NCBI RefSeq assembly: GCF_903181435.1
Contig: NZ_CAEUHO010000001.1
Location: 2,604,001 to 2,668,000 of the forward strand
Reading direction: 5' to 3'
DNA from: Bacteroides acidifaciens
Lineage (GTDB): Bacteria > Bacteroidota > Bacteroidia > Bacteroidales > Bacteroidaceae
Length of the DNA stretch: 64,000 bases
Every line of letters starts with the position of its first letter. The stretch's first letter is position 1. The notes below the pieces were generated by a model, which made no database searches, was not told the origin of the DNA, and saw only the letters and a list, made by a program, of their open reading frames with translations. The position numbers and the translations under genes were made by a program. This document shows positions 51,309 through 61,348 of this stretch, piece by piece.

Positions 51309-52349
51309 TTATTTATTAGTTTGTTCCGCCTCTTTGGTTACTCCGCCCAATGGAATCTGATTCTGCTGAACTTCATTAGGAAGTTTCAGTGTATAAAGAG
51401 ATGCTTCCATTTGACGAACCAGGTTGCGTTTCATTTTATCCGGTGAATAAACAAATATTTCTGCTGTAATAATCCGTTGGTTCTTCTCGTCCAAGCGAGT
51501 GTGCGATACGTACGGACCACCCATGAAGTCGCCTTTCATGCGCCATAGTCCGCGCGCTTCGAGTGTGTAGCTGTTCTGTACGTTGATGGGACGGACATCT
51601 GTCAGCAAGCTGTCGGTCGCCATATAAACACCTTCCTTGAATCCGGGAATATTGGCCTGCATCACAGAATCGCGCTTGTGAACGAAATATTCTTTGGTAA
51701 ATGTATCCTTGTCGGTATAAGGATAAGAGTACATTACGAAATTGCGGTCGGCAGTACCCGTATTGGTAGAAGCCCAGAAGAAGTCTTCACCGGTCTTGGA
51801 GTTGGTCAACTCAGCAGGCAACCAAATGTTACATCCAAACAAGCTATCTACTTTCTGTGAGATGAAATTGCTATGCTTTTCTTCAAGCAAAGTGATTTGA
51901 CGATTCATTTCCGCACGGGTAAAAAAGTCTACAATCGTCTTTCTGTTCTCTTTCACAAACTTCTCGAACTCTTCTTCGTTCGGAGCCTGGATAGTCAGAA
52001 TCATCTGCGGATTGGCATACACATCTTTCGCATATTTGAAAGAGGCTTTCGTATATATGTCCTGTATATCTACAATAATAATGTTACGTATCAGCTTCAA
52101 CGTAGAATCATAATCTTTCGGCGAAGTGTACATAATACGGAAAGAAGGTTCCGATTGCGGCAAGCCGGGCATATCAGAATCCAGTGCATCATGCAAAGCC
52201 CTTCCGGCCGCACGATCCCAAACACCGTGATCTACTACTACCAAAAGCTCGTATGCACGTCCACTAGAAGTGTGGTTTCCTTTCAGACCACAAGAAGTAA
52301 CTACAAAAGTCACTAAAGCGATGCTTAAATAAAAAAAGTACTTTTTCAT
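51309..52349 (-). CDS. DUF4837 family lipoprotein
   Basis: The 346-residue protein has a signal peptide with lipobox ending at the Cys of VVTSCG. The body is the Bacteroidetes DUF4837 family (SSGRAYELLVVVDHGVWD; DSTLKLIRNIIIVDI). Function unknown. It is 18 bp after rlmN and 4 bp before pdxA. Confidence 0.87.
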   Translation of the reverse strand: MKKYFFYLSIALVTFVVTSCGLKGNHTSSGRAYELLVVVDHGVWDRAAGRALHDALDSDMPGLPQSEPSFRIMYTSPKDYDSTLKLIRNIIIVDIQDIYTKASFKYAKDVYANPQMILTIQAPNEEEFEKFVKENRKTIVDFFTRAEMNRQITLLEEKHSNFISQKVDSLFGCNIWLPAELTNSKTGEDFFWASTNTGTADRNFVMYSYPYTDKDTFTKEYFVHKRDSVMQANIPGFKEGVYMATDSLLTDVRPINVQNSYTLEARGLWRMKGDFMGGPYVSHTRLDEKNQRIITAEIFVYSPDKMKRNLVRQMEASLYTLKLPNEVQQNQIPLGGVTKEAEQTNK

Positions 52350-52367
52350 GATGTTCGGTTTTATATG

Positions 52368-53402
52368 TTAACTTTTATTTTCCTCTTCCTGCTTCGCTGT
52401 CGACAACATGCCGCAGGCTGCAAAAATATCTTCTCCTCTTGAAGAACGGATAGTGGTGAAAAGCCCGTGTGATGTCAGATAATCACGGAAACGGGTCATC
52501 GTATCCATATCCGCGCCTTCGAGATTTACCCCCGGTATGGCATGGAAACGAATTAAGTTCACCCTGCAATCCAGTCCACGAAGAAGCTTCAACAGCTCTT
52601 TTGCATAGACTTGCGAATCATTAAGCCCCTTAAAAACAATATATTCAAATGAAAGTCGGCGCTGTTTGCTAAAATCATAGTTTTTTAACAGTTCCACCAT
52701 TTCTGTGATAGAGAACGCCTTTTCCGCCGGCATCAGTTCAGAACGCTGAGTGGTCAGCGGAGAGTGCAGGCTGATGGCCAAGTGGCAATCGCTCTCTTCA
52801 ATAAAACGTTGCAATCCTTTCCGTAGGCCGACCGTGGAAAGAGTGATGCGCTTCGGACTCCATGCATATCCGTAGGAAGCAGTCATTATCTCCAATGCTT
52901 TCAATACTTCATCGAGATTATCGAGCGGCTCTCCCATTCCCATCATCACTACGTTGGTCAGCTTGTCGCGTTCCGGCAATGAATGGATTTGATTGATAAT
53001 TTGGTTGGCGGTCAGGTTAGCGGTATATCCCTGTTTTCCGGTCATACAGAATTTACAGTTCATCTTACAGCCTACCTGCGAAGAAACACACAGCGTTGCC
53101 CGGTCGTCATCGGGAATATAAACCGATTCGACAAAATGATTTTCGCCGACCCTGTACAAGTACTTCACCGTGCCGTCTACAGAACGCATTTCATCTACCG
53201 GAGCGGCTGCCCCTACCTCATAGTTCTGCTTGAGCAACTCCCGATGTTTCAATGACAAATTAGTCATTTCGTCAATCGAAGCCACCTTCTTTTCGTAAAG
53301 CCAGGATGCAATCTGCTTGGCGGCGAAACCGGGCATACCGAGTCTTTTCACCAGCGATTGAAGCTCCACAAGGTTCATTCCTAAAAGAGGATATTTAGAC
53401 AT
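52368..53402 (-). CDS. rlmN: Dual-specificity 23S rRNA A2503/tRNA A37 C2-methyltransferase
   Basis: The 344-residue radical-SAM enzyme has Cys112-x3-Cys116-x2-Cys119 (CKMNCKFC) followed by MTGKQG, the SAM motif GMGEPLDN and the methyl-accepting Cys near the C-terminus (FAACGML). It methylates A2503 of 23S rRNA at C2. It is the first gene of the operon that runs to secG, with a promoter box at 53431-53438. Confidence 0.96.
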   Translation of the reverse strand: MSKYPLLGMNLVELQSLVKRLGMPGFAAKQIASWLYEKKVASIDEMTNLSLKHRELLKQNYEVGAAAPVDEMRSVDGTVKYLYRVGENHFVESVYIPDDDRATLCVSSQVGCKMNCKFCMTGKQGYTANLTANQIINQIHSLPERDKLTNVVMMGMGEPLDNLDEVLKALEIMTASYGYAWSPKRITLSTVGLRKGLQRFIEESDCHLAISLHSPLTTQRSELMPAEKAFSITEMVELLKNYDFSKQRRLSFEYIVFKGLNDSQVYAKELLKLLRGLDCRVNLIRFHAIPGVNLEGADMDTMTRFRDYLTSHGLFTTIRSSRGEDIFAACGMLSTAKQEEENKS

Positions 53403-53430
53403 TATTCTTTCCGTTCATGGTTTATATTTG

Positions 53431-53438
53431 CAAATGTA
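53431..53438 (-). promoter_or_regulatory. -7 promoter box of the rlmN-secG operon
   Basis: TACATTTG on the minus strand matches TAnnTTTG, 28 bp before the rlmN start codon. Confidence 0.65.
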
Positions 53439-53486
53439 AGGAAATAAAGTCGATTTCCGTATAGCGATAATGTAAAAGTTAACAAA

Positions 53487-53517
53487 AAAGGTCGTTCCCG
53501 AAAGAGGAACGACCTTT
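53487..53517 (-). terminator. Terminator at the end of the coaX-to-foldase operon
   Basis: AAAGGTCGTTCC pairs with GGAACGACCTTT over 12 bp (53487-53498 and 53506-53517), loop of 7, with further A/T on both sides. It lies 27 bp after the stop of the PpiD-like gene and before the rlmN promoter. Confidence 0.88.
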
Positions 53518-53544
53518 TGCAGTTATCGTTTATACGATTTAATC

Positions 53545-55686
53545 TTAGAAGAACAAGAAGCGTGTATCTTTCACATTCGCTTTCAGATACAAGTCGTTCA
53601 TCAGACGGCTGGCGAAACGAGCGTGCATATTAGCCAATGTAGCTTCTTCTGTTTTTGCATCGAAAGTTTCGTTCAGTTTGTCTTTGCCATATACTTGCAG
53701 AACAAATACTCCGGCGTTACCCTTAATAGGTGCGCTCAATTTGTTCACTTCAGATACGGAAGCATAAGCGCCTACCAGCGGTTCGCTGCTGCGCAATGCA
53801 GATACGTAAGCAGGAGCTGCGAATGTAACCATCTTCAAAGAGTCGCTTACAGCGTCGGTCATAGACTTATACTGGTCGAATGAAGTTGCGTTGGCAGCTT
53901 TCATGTCAGCCATAATCTTTTCCGCTTTCTTATCTTTAACGATTTCAGCTCTCAACAGTTCCTGTACGGCTTTCAGCGGACGGTATCCTTCCGGTTTGAT
54001 GTTCACCAGACCTACTACGATCATGTGGTCGCTTTCGCCACATTCGTACAGACCGGAAACTTCACCCGGTTTAGCTTTATCAAAGACCCATCTCAATGCT
54101 TCTTTTGTGCCTCTCACACCACCAATACCGTGTTCTGAGCTGTTCAAGTCTACTCTGTCAAGCAGTCTGTATCCGGCTTCTTCAGCGCTGGCTACCATCT
54201 TCTCCACAGTAGGATTAGCAGCGATAAACTGGCTGAAATCGTTGTAAGCACGATTGTAAGTTTCCTTGCTGAACTCTACTTCACGCTTGATGACAGCTAC
54301 TTTATATTTGTCTTTTACAGATTTCTTGTTAGTCACCTGAAGAATTACGTTTGCTTGTCCCATCGGTAAGTTCACCAGTTCATTCACACCTGTATTATTG
54401 ATAGCAGAGATGAATTTCAGGTTGTCACCGTCGATTTGTGCACCTTCATACTGTGCGGCAGTCAACCAGTTAGTGTCACCTGTCTGACCGTATTTCTTAG
54501 CCAGGTCTGCGAAGTTAGCACCACCTTTGATAGCGTTGTAGATACTATCAGCCAATGTCTTTGTCTTCACTGCGTCTTCTGCATATACCTGAATCTGACG
54601 GAATTCGACAGAATCGGCAGCAGCAGCCTTGGCAACTATCTTGAAAGAGTTGATAGTATTGTCAGTGCCATTATAGTAAGGACCGTAAACAGTACCTACG
54701 GAAGCAGAATCCAAACGTGCCACTACATCTGACGGGAATGCTGTCTTGTTATAGAACAAGTCTACATAAGGAGCTTCGGAACCCACTGAACGAACGAAAG
54801 ATGTATAATCGTCTGTCGTAGTAGCCAACTGTGCAGTTGCTTCGTCCACTTCCTTCTGGATAGCAGCTCTGTCTTCTGCACTGGCAGTCACCTGCACATC
54901 AATGTATTTGATGTCACGAGTTTCCTGATATTGCTTGAATTGCTCTTTCTTCTTGTTGTACAGTTCTTTCAGTTCCGATTCTTTCACTACGATAGTAGAG
55001 TCTACTACTGAAGAATAAGGAACGCCTGCCAACAGTACATTGTATTGATTTACTCTTGCGTCAAAAGCATCCTGTGCTTCTACCGGATTAGAAAGAAGAG
55101 CCTTAGACACCAATGCCTGATATTTTTCTGCCAGACGGCTTTGAATCAATGTCTTTTGGATGAACGACCAGTATTTATACATGTTGTTGTACTGTTCTGC
55201 ATACTGTGCCGGCATCTGGGATTCACTCATTTTCGCATATTCAACGAGGAACTTGTTCAGCATATCTTTGTCGAAGTTTCCTGTTTGCGGATTCTGGAAA
55301 GGAGTCTGTCTCAGCAAAGGATGAACACCAGCTTTTAGGATATCCTGAATTTCAGCAGTAGAGATAGTCAGTCCCAACGCTTTAGCTTCTTTTTCAATCA
55401 GTTTATTGTTTACGTAGGAACGCCATACTTCATCGCGCACCTGGTTGGTTTGGTCGTCGTTCAAGGCGGTCACTCCACGCATGAGTTTCACCACTTCGGT
55501 ATATTCTTCTACCAAATTCTGATACTCCTGAGCGGAAAGAGCGTCTCCGTTCACCTCACCTACGTCATGCACCTGATGCGGCTGCATTACCTTCCATGCG
55601 TCACCCGCAATGAAAGCAAACAGCGCCAAGCCGATAACAATCACCAATAGAGGTCCTTTCGACCTAATGTTTTGTAACGTTGCCAT
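53545..55686 (-). CDS. PpiD/SurA-type membrane-anchored peptidyl-prolyl isomerase
   Basis: The 713-residue protein has an N-terminal TM anchor (about 13-30, LLVIVIGLALFAFIAGD), a SurA-N-like helical chaperone region (about 45-230) and a parvulin-like domain (about 350-460; the ADSIYNAIKGGANFADLAKKY shortened core is IYNAIKGGANFADL). It should help outer-membrane and periplasmic proteins fold. It is the last gene before the strong terminator at 53.5 kb. Confidence 0.9.
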   Translation of the reverse strand: MATLQNIRSKGPLLVIVIGLALFAFIAGDAWKVMQPHQVHDVGEVNGDALSAQEYQNLVEEYTEVVKLMRGVTALNDDQTNQVRDEVWRSYVNNKLIEKEAKALGLTISTAEIQDILKAGVHPLLRQTPFQNPQTGNFDKDMLNKFLVEYAKMSESQMPAQYAEQYNNMYKYWSFIQKTLIQSRLAEKYQALVSKALLSNPVEAQDAFDARVNQYNVLLAGVPYSSVVDSTIVVKESELKELYNKKKEQFKQYQETRDIKYIDVQVTASAEDRAAIQKEVDEATAQLATTTDDYTSFVRSVGSEAPYVDLFYNKTAFPSDVVARLDSASVGTVYGPYYNGTDNTINSFKIVAKAAAADSVEFRQIQVYAEDAVKTKTLADSIYNAIKGGANFADLAKKYGQTGDTNWLTAAQYEGAQIDGDNLKFISAINNTGVNELVNLPMGQANVILQVTNKKSVKDKYKVAVIKREVEFSKETYNRAYNDFSQFIAANPTVEKMVASAEEAGYRLLDRVDLNSSEHGIGGVRGTKEALRWVFDKAKPGEVSGLYECGESDHMIVVGLVNIKPEGYRPLKAVQELLRAEIVKDKKAEKIMADMKAANATSFDQYKSMTDAVSDSLKMVTFAAPAYVSALRSSEPLVGAYASVSEVNKLSAPIKGNAGVFVLQVYGKDKLNETFDAKTEEATLANMHARFASRLMNDLYLKANVKDTRFLFF

Positions 55687-55805
55687 TTTGATTAATACGA
55701 TTTATGTTTATTATTATTTCTTTCTTTTGTCGTTTTAGCGCACGAAGATACAAAAAATGCTAATATGCATCTATTTATTAGCCAAAAATTTCTTGAATAT
55801 CGCTA

Positions 55806-57062
55806 TTATTCCAAGACTTTCAAGCGCACAAGTTCTATTTTTGTCGCCGTAACCTTAATTATCTTGAACTGATAGCGTCCTACTTGTATGACTTCATGCA
55901 ATTTCGGGAAACTCTGATATTGGTTCAGAATCAATCCCCCCACCGTCAGATATTCGTCCGACTCGGGCAAATCAAGCCCGAAAGTTTCATTGACCTTTTC
56001 TATTTCCAAACGGGCAGCCAACACATACTCGCGTTCCTCAATCTGCTTGCAGATATAAGAAGTATTGTCGTGTTCGTCTTCTATATCACCGAAAATTTCT
56101 TCTACCAAATCTTCCAGCGACACAATACCGGACGTCCCGCCGAATTCATCCACCACTACGGCAATCGTTTTCTTCTGTTGCATGAACAGCTTCATCAATT
56201 TATGAGCGGACATCGTCTCAGGAACAATCGGCACCTGCTTCACATTGTCGTGCCAGTCTTTCGGAGCACGGAACATTTCCGACGAATGGATATATCCGAC
56301 CACATTGTCGATATTTCCATCATATACGACAATTTTGGATATGCCGGACTCAATAAAACGGCTCTTCAATTCGTCCAACGAAGTAGTCAGGTCAACAGCC
56401 ACTACTTCCGTGCGCGGAACGATACAGTCACGGATTTTTATATTTGAGAAATCAAGCGCATTCTGAAAGATTTTCACTTCCGTGTCCAATTCCTCTTCAT
56501 TCTCGGCATTGTCGATGCTACTCTGCACAAAGTAATCCAAGTCGACCTTTCCAAAAGCTATATCGGACGCATCCTTGTTCATTTTCATACCAAAAAGCCG
56601 AAGAAACAAACAGGACACACCGGATGCAAATTTAGAAACAGGATACAGAACGACATAACAAACAATCAGCGGAACTGCAAAAACATTCAATACCAGATTG
56701 GGATTGATCTTGAAGAGCGTTTTCGGCAGGAACTCTCCGGTCACCAATATAATCAAGGTAGAAATGACGGTCTGCGCCAACACCATCAGAAAGTGATTCT
56801 CTATGAATCCCGACAACAGGTTATCGCCGATTATCTGCGCCATCAGGATACCGTAGATAACCAGCGCGATATTGTTCCCCACCAACATGGTAGAGATAAA
56901 TTCATTCGGATTCTTGAAAAAGATAGAAAGGATACGGGACGTTATTCCGCCCTTGCGTTCCATTTCAAAACGCAGTTTATCTACTGAGACAAAAGCGATC
57001 TCCATTCCCGAGAAGAAAGCGGAGAAGACCATAGTGATTATAAGAGAGATATAAATATTCAT
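55806..57062 (-). CDS. CNNM/CorC-family membrane protein (hemolysin-related)
   Basis: The 418-residue protein has an N-terminal DUF21/CNNM membrane domain with four hydrophobic segments (about 1-160), a tandem CBS pair (about 215-335; IVPRTEVVAVD, GIVSLEDLVEEIFG) and a CorC_HlyC C-terminal domain (about 345-418; RLEIEKVNETFGLDLP). The family moves or senses Mg2+ or related ions; the Bacteroidetes GldE-like members belong here. It lies between lptC and the foldase gene. Confidence 0.92.
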   Translation of the reverse strand: MNIYISLIITMVFSAFFSGMEIAFVSVDKLRFEMERKGGITSRILSIFFKNPNEFISTMLVGNNIALVIYGILMAQIIGDNLLSGFIENHFLMVLAQTVISTLIILVTGEFLPKTLFKINPNLVLNVFAVPLIVCYVVLYPVSKFASGVSCLFLRLFGMKMNKDASDIAFGKVDLDYFVQSSIDNAENEEELDTEVKIFQNALDFSNIKIRDCIVPRTEVVAVDLTTSLDELKSRFIESGISKIVVYDGNIDNVVGYIHSSEMFRAPKDWHDNVKQVPIVPETMSAHKLMKLFMQQKKTIAVVVDEFGGTSGIVSLEDLVEEIFGDIEDEHDNTSYICKQIEEREYVLAARLEIEKVNETFGLDLPESDEYLTVGGLILNQYQSFPKLHEVIQVGRYQFKIIKVTATKIELVRLKVLE

Positions 57063-57115
57063 AAGTTTTGATTTACGATTAGACGATTCACGAGGTACAA
57101 TTGATATTACTTCGC

Positions 57116-57769
57116 CTATTTCGCAGCATCTTTATTCACAGAATCCGGCAGTGCTTTTGTTTCCGGTTGGGGCGGACCAGCCGCTTCATCGTCCACATAG
57201 AAAATGCCTTCTATATTATGAATGGTATAAACAGTCATTTGCTGATTGGAGTCGAAGCCATGTCCGGTAATAATTCTATCCGGTTGTTGGATACGTATGA
57301 ACTTGTCGGAATATACTTTTTGGGTGGCTTCGTTCCAGTAAAGCAGTTCCGTATTAAAACGTTCGCCTTTCCGATTTTGTATATCTACATTCCCTATCAG
57401 CTTCCAAAGCCTTTCTTTGTTATAATAATAGGCAGTATCCGCTTTGATACTGGCTTCTACATGAAAGATAGAATCGAATTGTTCCAGATATACTCCTTTT
57501 TCAAATGCCCAATAAGAAGGTTTCTTGCGGTCATAGACCTCCCATTCTTCCGTATTCACCCTATAACGTGTCACTCCGGAATCGGATATAAGAGTTGTAA
57601 CCCCCAATGTTTTCATCATCGGAAGAGAATCGCGCTCGGTGATAGCCTCACCCACCGCTTTCGTCTTACCGCCGTATGAAGGAAATAAAAGAAGCATAAC
57701 AATTGTCCCAAGGACAATTGTTATGCTCATGCTTTTATGCAACAAACGTTTACTTCGTTTTCGCAACAT
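57116..57769 (-). CDS. lptC: LPS export ABC transporter periplasmic protein LptC
   Basis: The 217-residue protein has one N-terminal TM segment (MSITIVLGTIVMLLLF) and the LptC beta-jelly-roll body (AFEKGVYLEQFDSIFHVEASIKADTAYY is its core, quoted here only in part: GVYLEQFDSIFHVEA). LptC hands LPS from LptBFG to LptA. It overlaps no neighbour; only 4 bp separate it from the TPR gene upstream. Confidence 0.9.
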   Translation of the reverse strand: MLRKRSKRLLHKSMSITIVLGTIVMLLLFPSYGGKTKAVGEAITERDSLPMMKTLGVTTLISDSGVTRYRVNTEEWEVYDRKKPSYWAFEKGVYLEQFDSIFHVEASIKADTAYYYNKERLWKLIGNVDIQNRKGERFNTELLYWNEATQKVYSDKFIRIQQPDRIITGHGFDSNQQMTVYTIHNIEGIFYVDDEAAGPPQPETKALPDSVNKDAAK

Positions 57770-57773
57770 ACAT

Positions 57774-59099
57774 TTATCTAATCGTTGTAGTCTCTCCGAT
57801 CCAACCGCCGATAGTGATGCGGTCGCCTTGCTTGTAACCTAACATGAAAAGGTCTTTAGCTTGTGGAGTATGACTTGAATATCTGCCAATTAATTTGTTT
57901 GCTTCTTCAGCCACACTTGGGTCTACTTGTTTTGCACGTTGCAATTTGTCGATTACTGCAAAATAGGTACACTTGTTCAAAGCGTTTTCGTCGCTCCAGT
58001 TAGGACTCATTGCATAAAGATTGGCAATCAGGATGTAAGGAGCACCATAGTTTTCGTTGAAACCGATAGCTTTTTGGCAGTAAGCTCTAGCTTGAGACAA
58101 TTTCTTGGCAGTAGCCAAAACAGCAGCAGCAGCATATGCTTTTTCAGCCTTCGCTACATTGTCTGTTTCCAGATTCACAGCTTCGTCAAAGAACTTCACA
58201 GCACCGTCGATATCACCCTTCTTGAATGCCTGGTAAGCACATCCGGTTGCAGCTTCTGCAGTCGGTTCTATCTTATATGAATAATAAGCTGCCTGTTGGT
58301 AAGCTTCGCTTTCAGTACATTTCATCATTTTCATGATGTCGATTACTTTCTTCAAGTATTCCAAATCTTTCTGGTTTGCTTCCACTTTCGGGCCATAGAT
58401 ACCTTGCAATGATTCGCAATCAGCAGTACCACTGTTTACAAACAAAGCAACCAGGTTGTCTTTGATTCCTTGCAAGTTTTTCTTCTTTGCTTCGCTGGTT
58501 TCAGTAGCAATAGCACTATCGGCATATTCGGAAGCAGCCAGATAATCCTGGATGAATTGTTCCTTATGAGTAGGATCTGCTTTCAGTTTATCCAATGACA
58601 TTTGCAGGAAATAGAACAAAGTAGCAGCAGCCGATTCGGCTTTCGCTGCATTAACAGACTGGCTCAACCATTGATAAGCCTGATTTACGTCAATTTTCGG
58701 AGCAAAAGCAATATAATCTACAGCTTTGATACCCAATGCTTCGTCAGCAGAAGATACTTTGGTACCTTTAGCCAAAAAGTCAGGTGTGTATTTAATACGC
58801 AAATCATGCGTATTCATCAATTCATTAAAATATTTCTGGTATTCCGGATTATTCTTGTCCTTGATTTGTCCCATCAAGCCTTTCAGAATTTTATATCCGT
58901 CAGTAAAGGTATAGAAACGAAGCGTCGGACAGTTTTCCAACACAGCTTTCCAAGGAGTATACGCATCTTTAAAATTACCTGCACGCACAGCTTCATGCGA
59001 AATACTACTGTTTGAATTACAGTTAGACGCATCCTGTGCTATTGCAGTGGTTGCCCCTGCTGAAAGGACCAACATAGCCACAAGCGTTTTAATCTTCAT
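57774..59099 (-). CDS. Exported TPR-type protein (441 aa)
   Basis: A signal peptide (to about residue 22) is followed by helical repeats of TPR type, clearest at CAYQAFKKGDIDGAVKFFDE, AEKAYAAAAVLATAKKLSQA and ARAYCQKAIGFNENYG. A C-terminal GDRITIGGWIGETTTIR ends the protein. It is probably a periplasmic scaffold in the lptC operon. Exact role unknown. Confidence 0.85.
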   Translation of the reverse strand: MKIKTLVAMLVLSAGATTAIAQDASNCNSNSSISHEAVRAGNFKDAYTPWKAVLENCPTLRFYTFTDGYKILKGLMGQIKDKNNPEYQKYFNELMNTHDLRIKYTPDFLAKGTKVSSADEALGIKAVDYIAFAPKIDVNQAYQWLSQSVNAAKAESAAATLFYFLQMSLDKLKADPTHKEQFIQDYLAASEYADSAIATETSEAKKKNLQGIKDNLVALFVNSGTADCESLQGIYGPKVEANQKDLEYLKKVIDIMKMMKCTESEAYQQAAYYSYKIEPTAEAATGCAYQAFKKGDIDGAVKFFDEAVNLETDNVAKAEKAYAAAAVLATAKKLSQARAYCQKAIGFNENYGAPYILIANLYAMSPNWSDENALNKCTYFAVIDKLQRAKQVDPSVAEEANKLIGRYSSHTPQAKDLFMLGYKQGDRITIGGWIGETTTIR

Positions 59100-59162
59100 T
59101 GTATTTAAATTTTAGTTGTTATTATAAAGTCGTCTATTCTCTCTCACGTTGTTTCAACTTAA

Positions 59163-60464
59163 TTATTCTACCCTGCGTTTGAAGAACCAACGTTCGTTGA
59201 ACGTCAATCCGATACTCACACGGAAGATATTCTCGTTCACAAAAGTTGCTTCCTGCCCACTGACACGGACAAACTGTCCGCTAATACTAAGGATAGAACG
59301 TGAACGAGGTACAGGCAAACCGAAACCGGCAGTTACGCCATATTCGCGGGAAGCCTTTTTGCCATCGATCTTATAATACGGAGTCGTATAATAAGCTCCC
59401 AAACGGTATTTGATATGGGACAGGTAAGAACGTCCTATCAAATTAGGAATGTATTCCGCTCCCACTGATATTTTATGACGGTCGCAATAGGCATAAGTTT
59501 CGTCAAAATCATCACGCATAGCATCATCTGTAGTAGCTACACCAAATTTAGCCTTAGACCATTGCTGCAAACTATAATCCATACCAACAGTGAGACGCTT
59601 ATCGTAGTTGTATGTAAATCCTACTCCGAAAATATTCGGAAGTTCCAACGTAGCATCCAAATTGTCACTGCTGGTCGCACTAGCCTGTCTAGTAACCGTA
59701 TAATCGTTATTTAGTTTATGCTTAAGAGAATATACCGCTCCAATAGTTACTGAATGTTTCTTACTCAAATCTTGTGTATATTGCGCCCCAAAGTCCAGTT
59801 TATAGTCTGAAATCGACACAGCAGTCTGTCTTATAAACGAATTAGCCGAAGCCGTGTTCGGATAAAGCATCGTTAAAGAACGGGTTATGTCTCCCCAAAA
59901 ATAAGATACATTAACCCCAAGAGAGAGATTCTTTAACACCTTCACGCCCGCACCCACATACAATTGATGCAATCCACCATCTCCGGTAAAAGCACTTGTA
60001 TAATCAGGTGTGGCATCATTCGCACCAGGTTGTGTTTCCGGTGTGGCTGGATGATCTTTTGAAACACTATACCCTACATTAGAGAACGGCAATAATCCGA
60101 TACTCATAGCTACTCTAGGATGTAAACGGAATTGCATCGCTAAATAGTCAAAACTAGAGTTCTTAGCGTTTAGTTTATCGACACCATCACTAATATTCAT
60201 ATTTTGTAGACTGACACCCCCTTCAAAAATGAAAGTCAACGAGTCAATGGCTGTGTACGAAGCAGGATTCAATGGATTGATCTGTGCTCCATCCCGGAGT
60301 CCAAAAGCAATTCCGCCCATCGCCTTGCTATTCCCGAAACTTTGATCGGACAAGTCGCCATAACCATATCGTGTATAAGGAGAGTTTGTATTATTTTGAG
60401 CAATTGCCACTCCTGTAACCATCGTGAGCAAAAGCGCACATAATGTGTGTTTAAATCCTACCAT
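59163..60464 (-). CDS. Outer-membrane beta-barrel protein
   Basis: The 433-residue protein has a signal peptide (to about residue 22) and alternating strands typical of a FadL/PorV-like barrel, beginning [18 protein letters not shown] with [13 protein letters not shown] and [13 protein letters not shown] later. The C-terminal residues are RWFFKRRVE. Its first 14 bp overlap the end of coaX, so both are coupled. The substrate or partner is unknown. Confidence 0.82.
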   Translation of the reverse strand: MVGFKHTLCALLLTMVTGVAIAQNNTNSPYTRYGYGDLSDQSFGNSKAMGGIAFGLRDGAQINPLNPASYTAIDSLTFIFEGGVSLQNMNISDGVDKLNAKNSSFDYLAMQFRLHPRVAMSIGLLPFSNVGYSVSKDHPATPETQPGANDATPDYTSAFTGDGGLHQLYVGAGVKVLKNLSLGVNVSYFWGDITRSLTMLYPNTASANSFIRQTAVSISDYKLDFGAQYTQDLSKKHSVTIGAVYSLKHKLNNDYTVTRQASATSSDNLDATLELPNIFGVGFTYNYDKRLTVGMDYSLQQWSKAKFGVATTDDAMRDDFDETYAYCDRHKISVGAEYIPNLIGRSYLSHIKYRLGAYYTTPYYKIDGKKASREYGVTAGFGLPVPRSRSILSISGQFVRVSGQEATFVNENIFRVSIGLTFNERWFFKRRVE

Positions 60465-61194
60465 TATTATAGTTTAAAATTCTATTTAATCCTTTCAACA
60501 CTAAAAATCTATCTGCAAAGATGACACTTTTTGCGCTGCTATCAAAAGAAAAATCATCTCCGCCCGTTAAAAAAACCAAAAGTTCAGGATATTTATGCTT
60601 CATAGACTCAATATAACCTGAAATTTCGTATTCCATACCTTTCAAGACTCCGGCGCGTATAGCGGTTTCGGTATTCCGTCCCATCGGAAGTTTACTCCCA
60701 TTGGTATCTACCATAGGCAAACGTCCGGTAAACTGATGAAGCGCCTTGAAGCGCATCTGCATGCCGGGAGAAATATTACCACCATGATACTGCCCCTTCG
60801 AGTCAATAAATTCGTAAGTAATGCAAGTCCCTGCGTCGATGACTAATATATCGTTGTGGGGAAATTGCTCATTAGCACCTATCACGGCAGCCATACGGTC
60901 GTATCCCAATGTTTCGGGAGTTTCGTACAAGTTGACCACCGGCAAAGGTGTTTTATGATTAAGCCACAGCAAAGGAAACGGCAAAGCAGCCAAATCAACA
61001 AGTATCCGTTCATTCAAATCAATAACAGTGGCCACAATCCCCTGCTCTATCGGGTATTTAGAGCAAAGAGTTCGCAAACAATCCAATGATTGATTGGATT
61101 CAGTCAACACTTCCACCATCTCCCCATTATTATTGAAGAGAGCGACTTTCGCCATTGTATTCCCTATGTCGATAATTAAGTTCAATGCATTCAT
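60451..61194 (-). CDS. coaX: Type III pantothenate kinase
   Basis: The 247-residue protein has the ASKHA-fold motifs of CoaX: DIGNT (residues 9-13), DRMAAVIGA, the catalytic [12 protein letters not shown] (near 120) and [15 protein letters not shown]. It phosphorylates pantothenate, the first step to CoA, and uses a monovalent cation. It is the first gene of the envelope operon and begins only 14 bp after its promoter box, so its mRNA leader is very short. Confidence 0.94.
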   Translation of the reverse strand: MNALNLIIDIGNTMAKVALFNNNGEMVEVLTESNQSLDCLRTLCSKYPIEQGIVATVIDLNERILVDLAALPFPLLWLNHKTPLPVVNLYETPETLGYDRMAAVIGANEQFPHNDILVIDAGTCITYEFIDSKGQYHGGNISPGMQMRFKALHQFTGRLPMVDTNGSKLPMGRNTETAIRAGVLKGMEYEISGYIESMKHKYPELLVFLTGGDDFSFDSSAKSVIFADRFLVLKGLNRILNYNNGRI

Positions 61195-61207
61195 CTTTAA
61201 GCGGGCG

Positions 61208-61215
61208 CAAAGGTA
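61208..61215 (-). promoter_or_regulatory. -7 promoter box of the coaX operon
   Basis: TACCTTTG on the minus strand matches TAnnTTTG. The expected transcript start falls about 7 bases before the coaX ATG (61194). Confidence 0.65.
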
Positions 61216-61348
61216 AAGTAAAAAAAGAGAAATTGAAGCATATAGAAGGAATTATCTTATTTTTTTCATTTCAGATAAAACAGACGTTCTGTTTCCCGAA
61301 TCCAACAAATCTTCGTATATTCGCTGCCAAAATAAAACGAACCTACTG

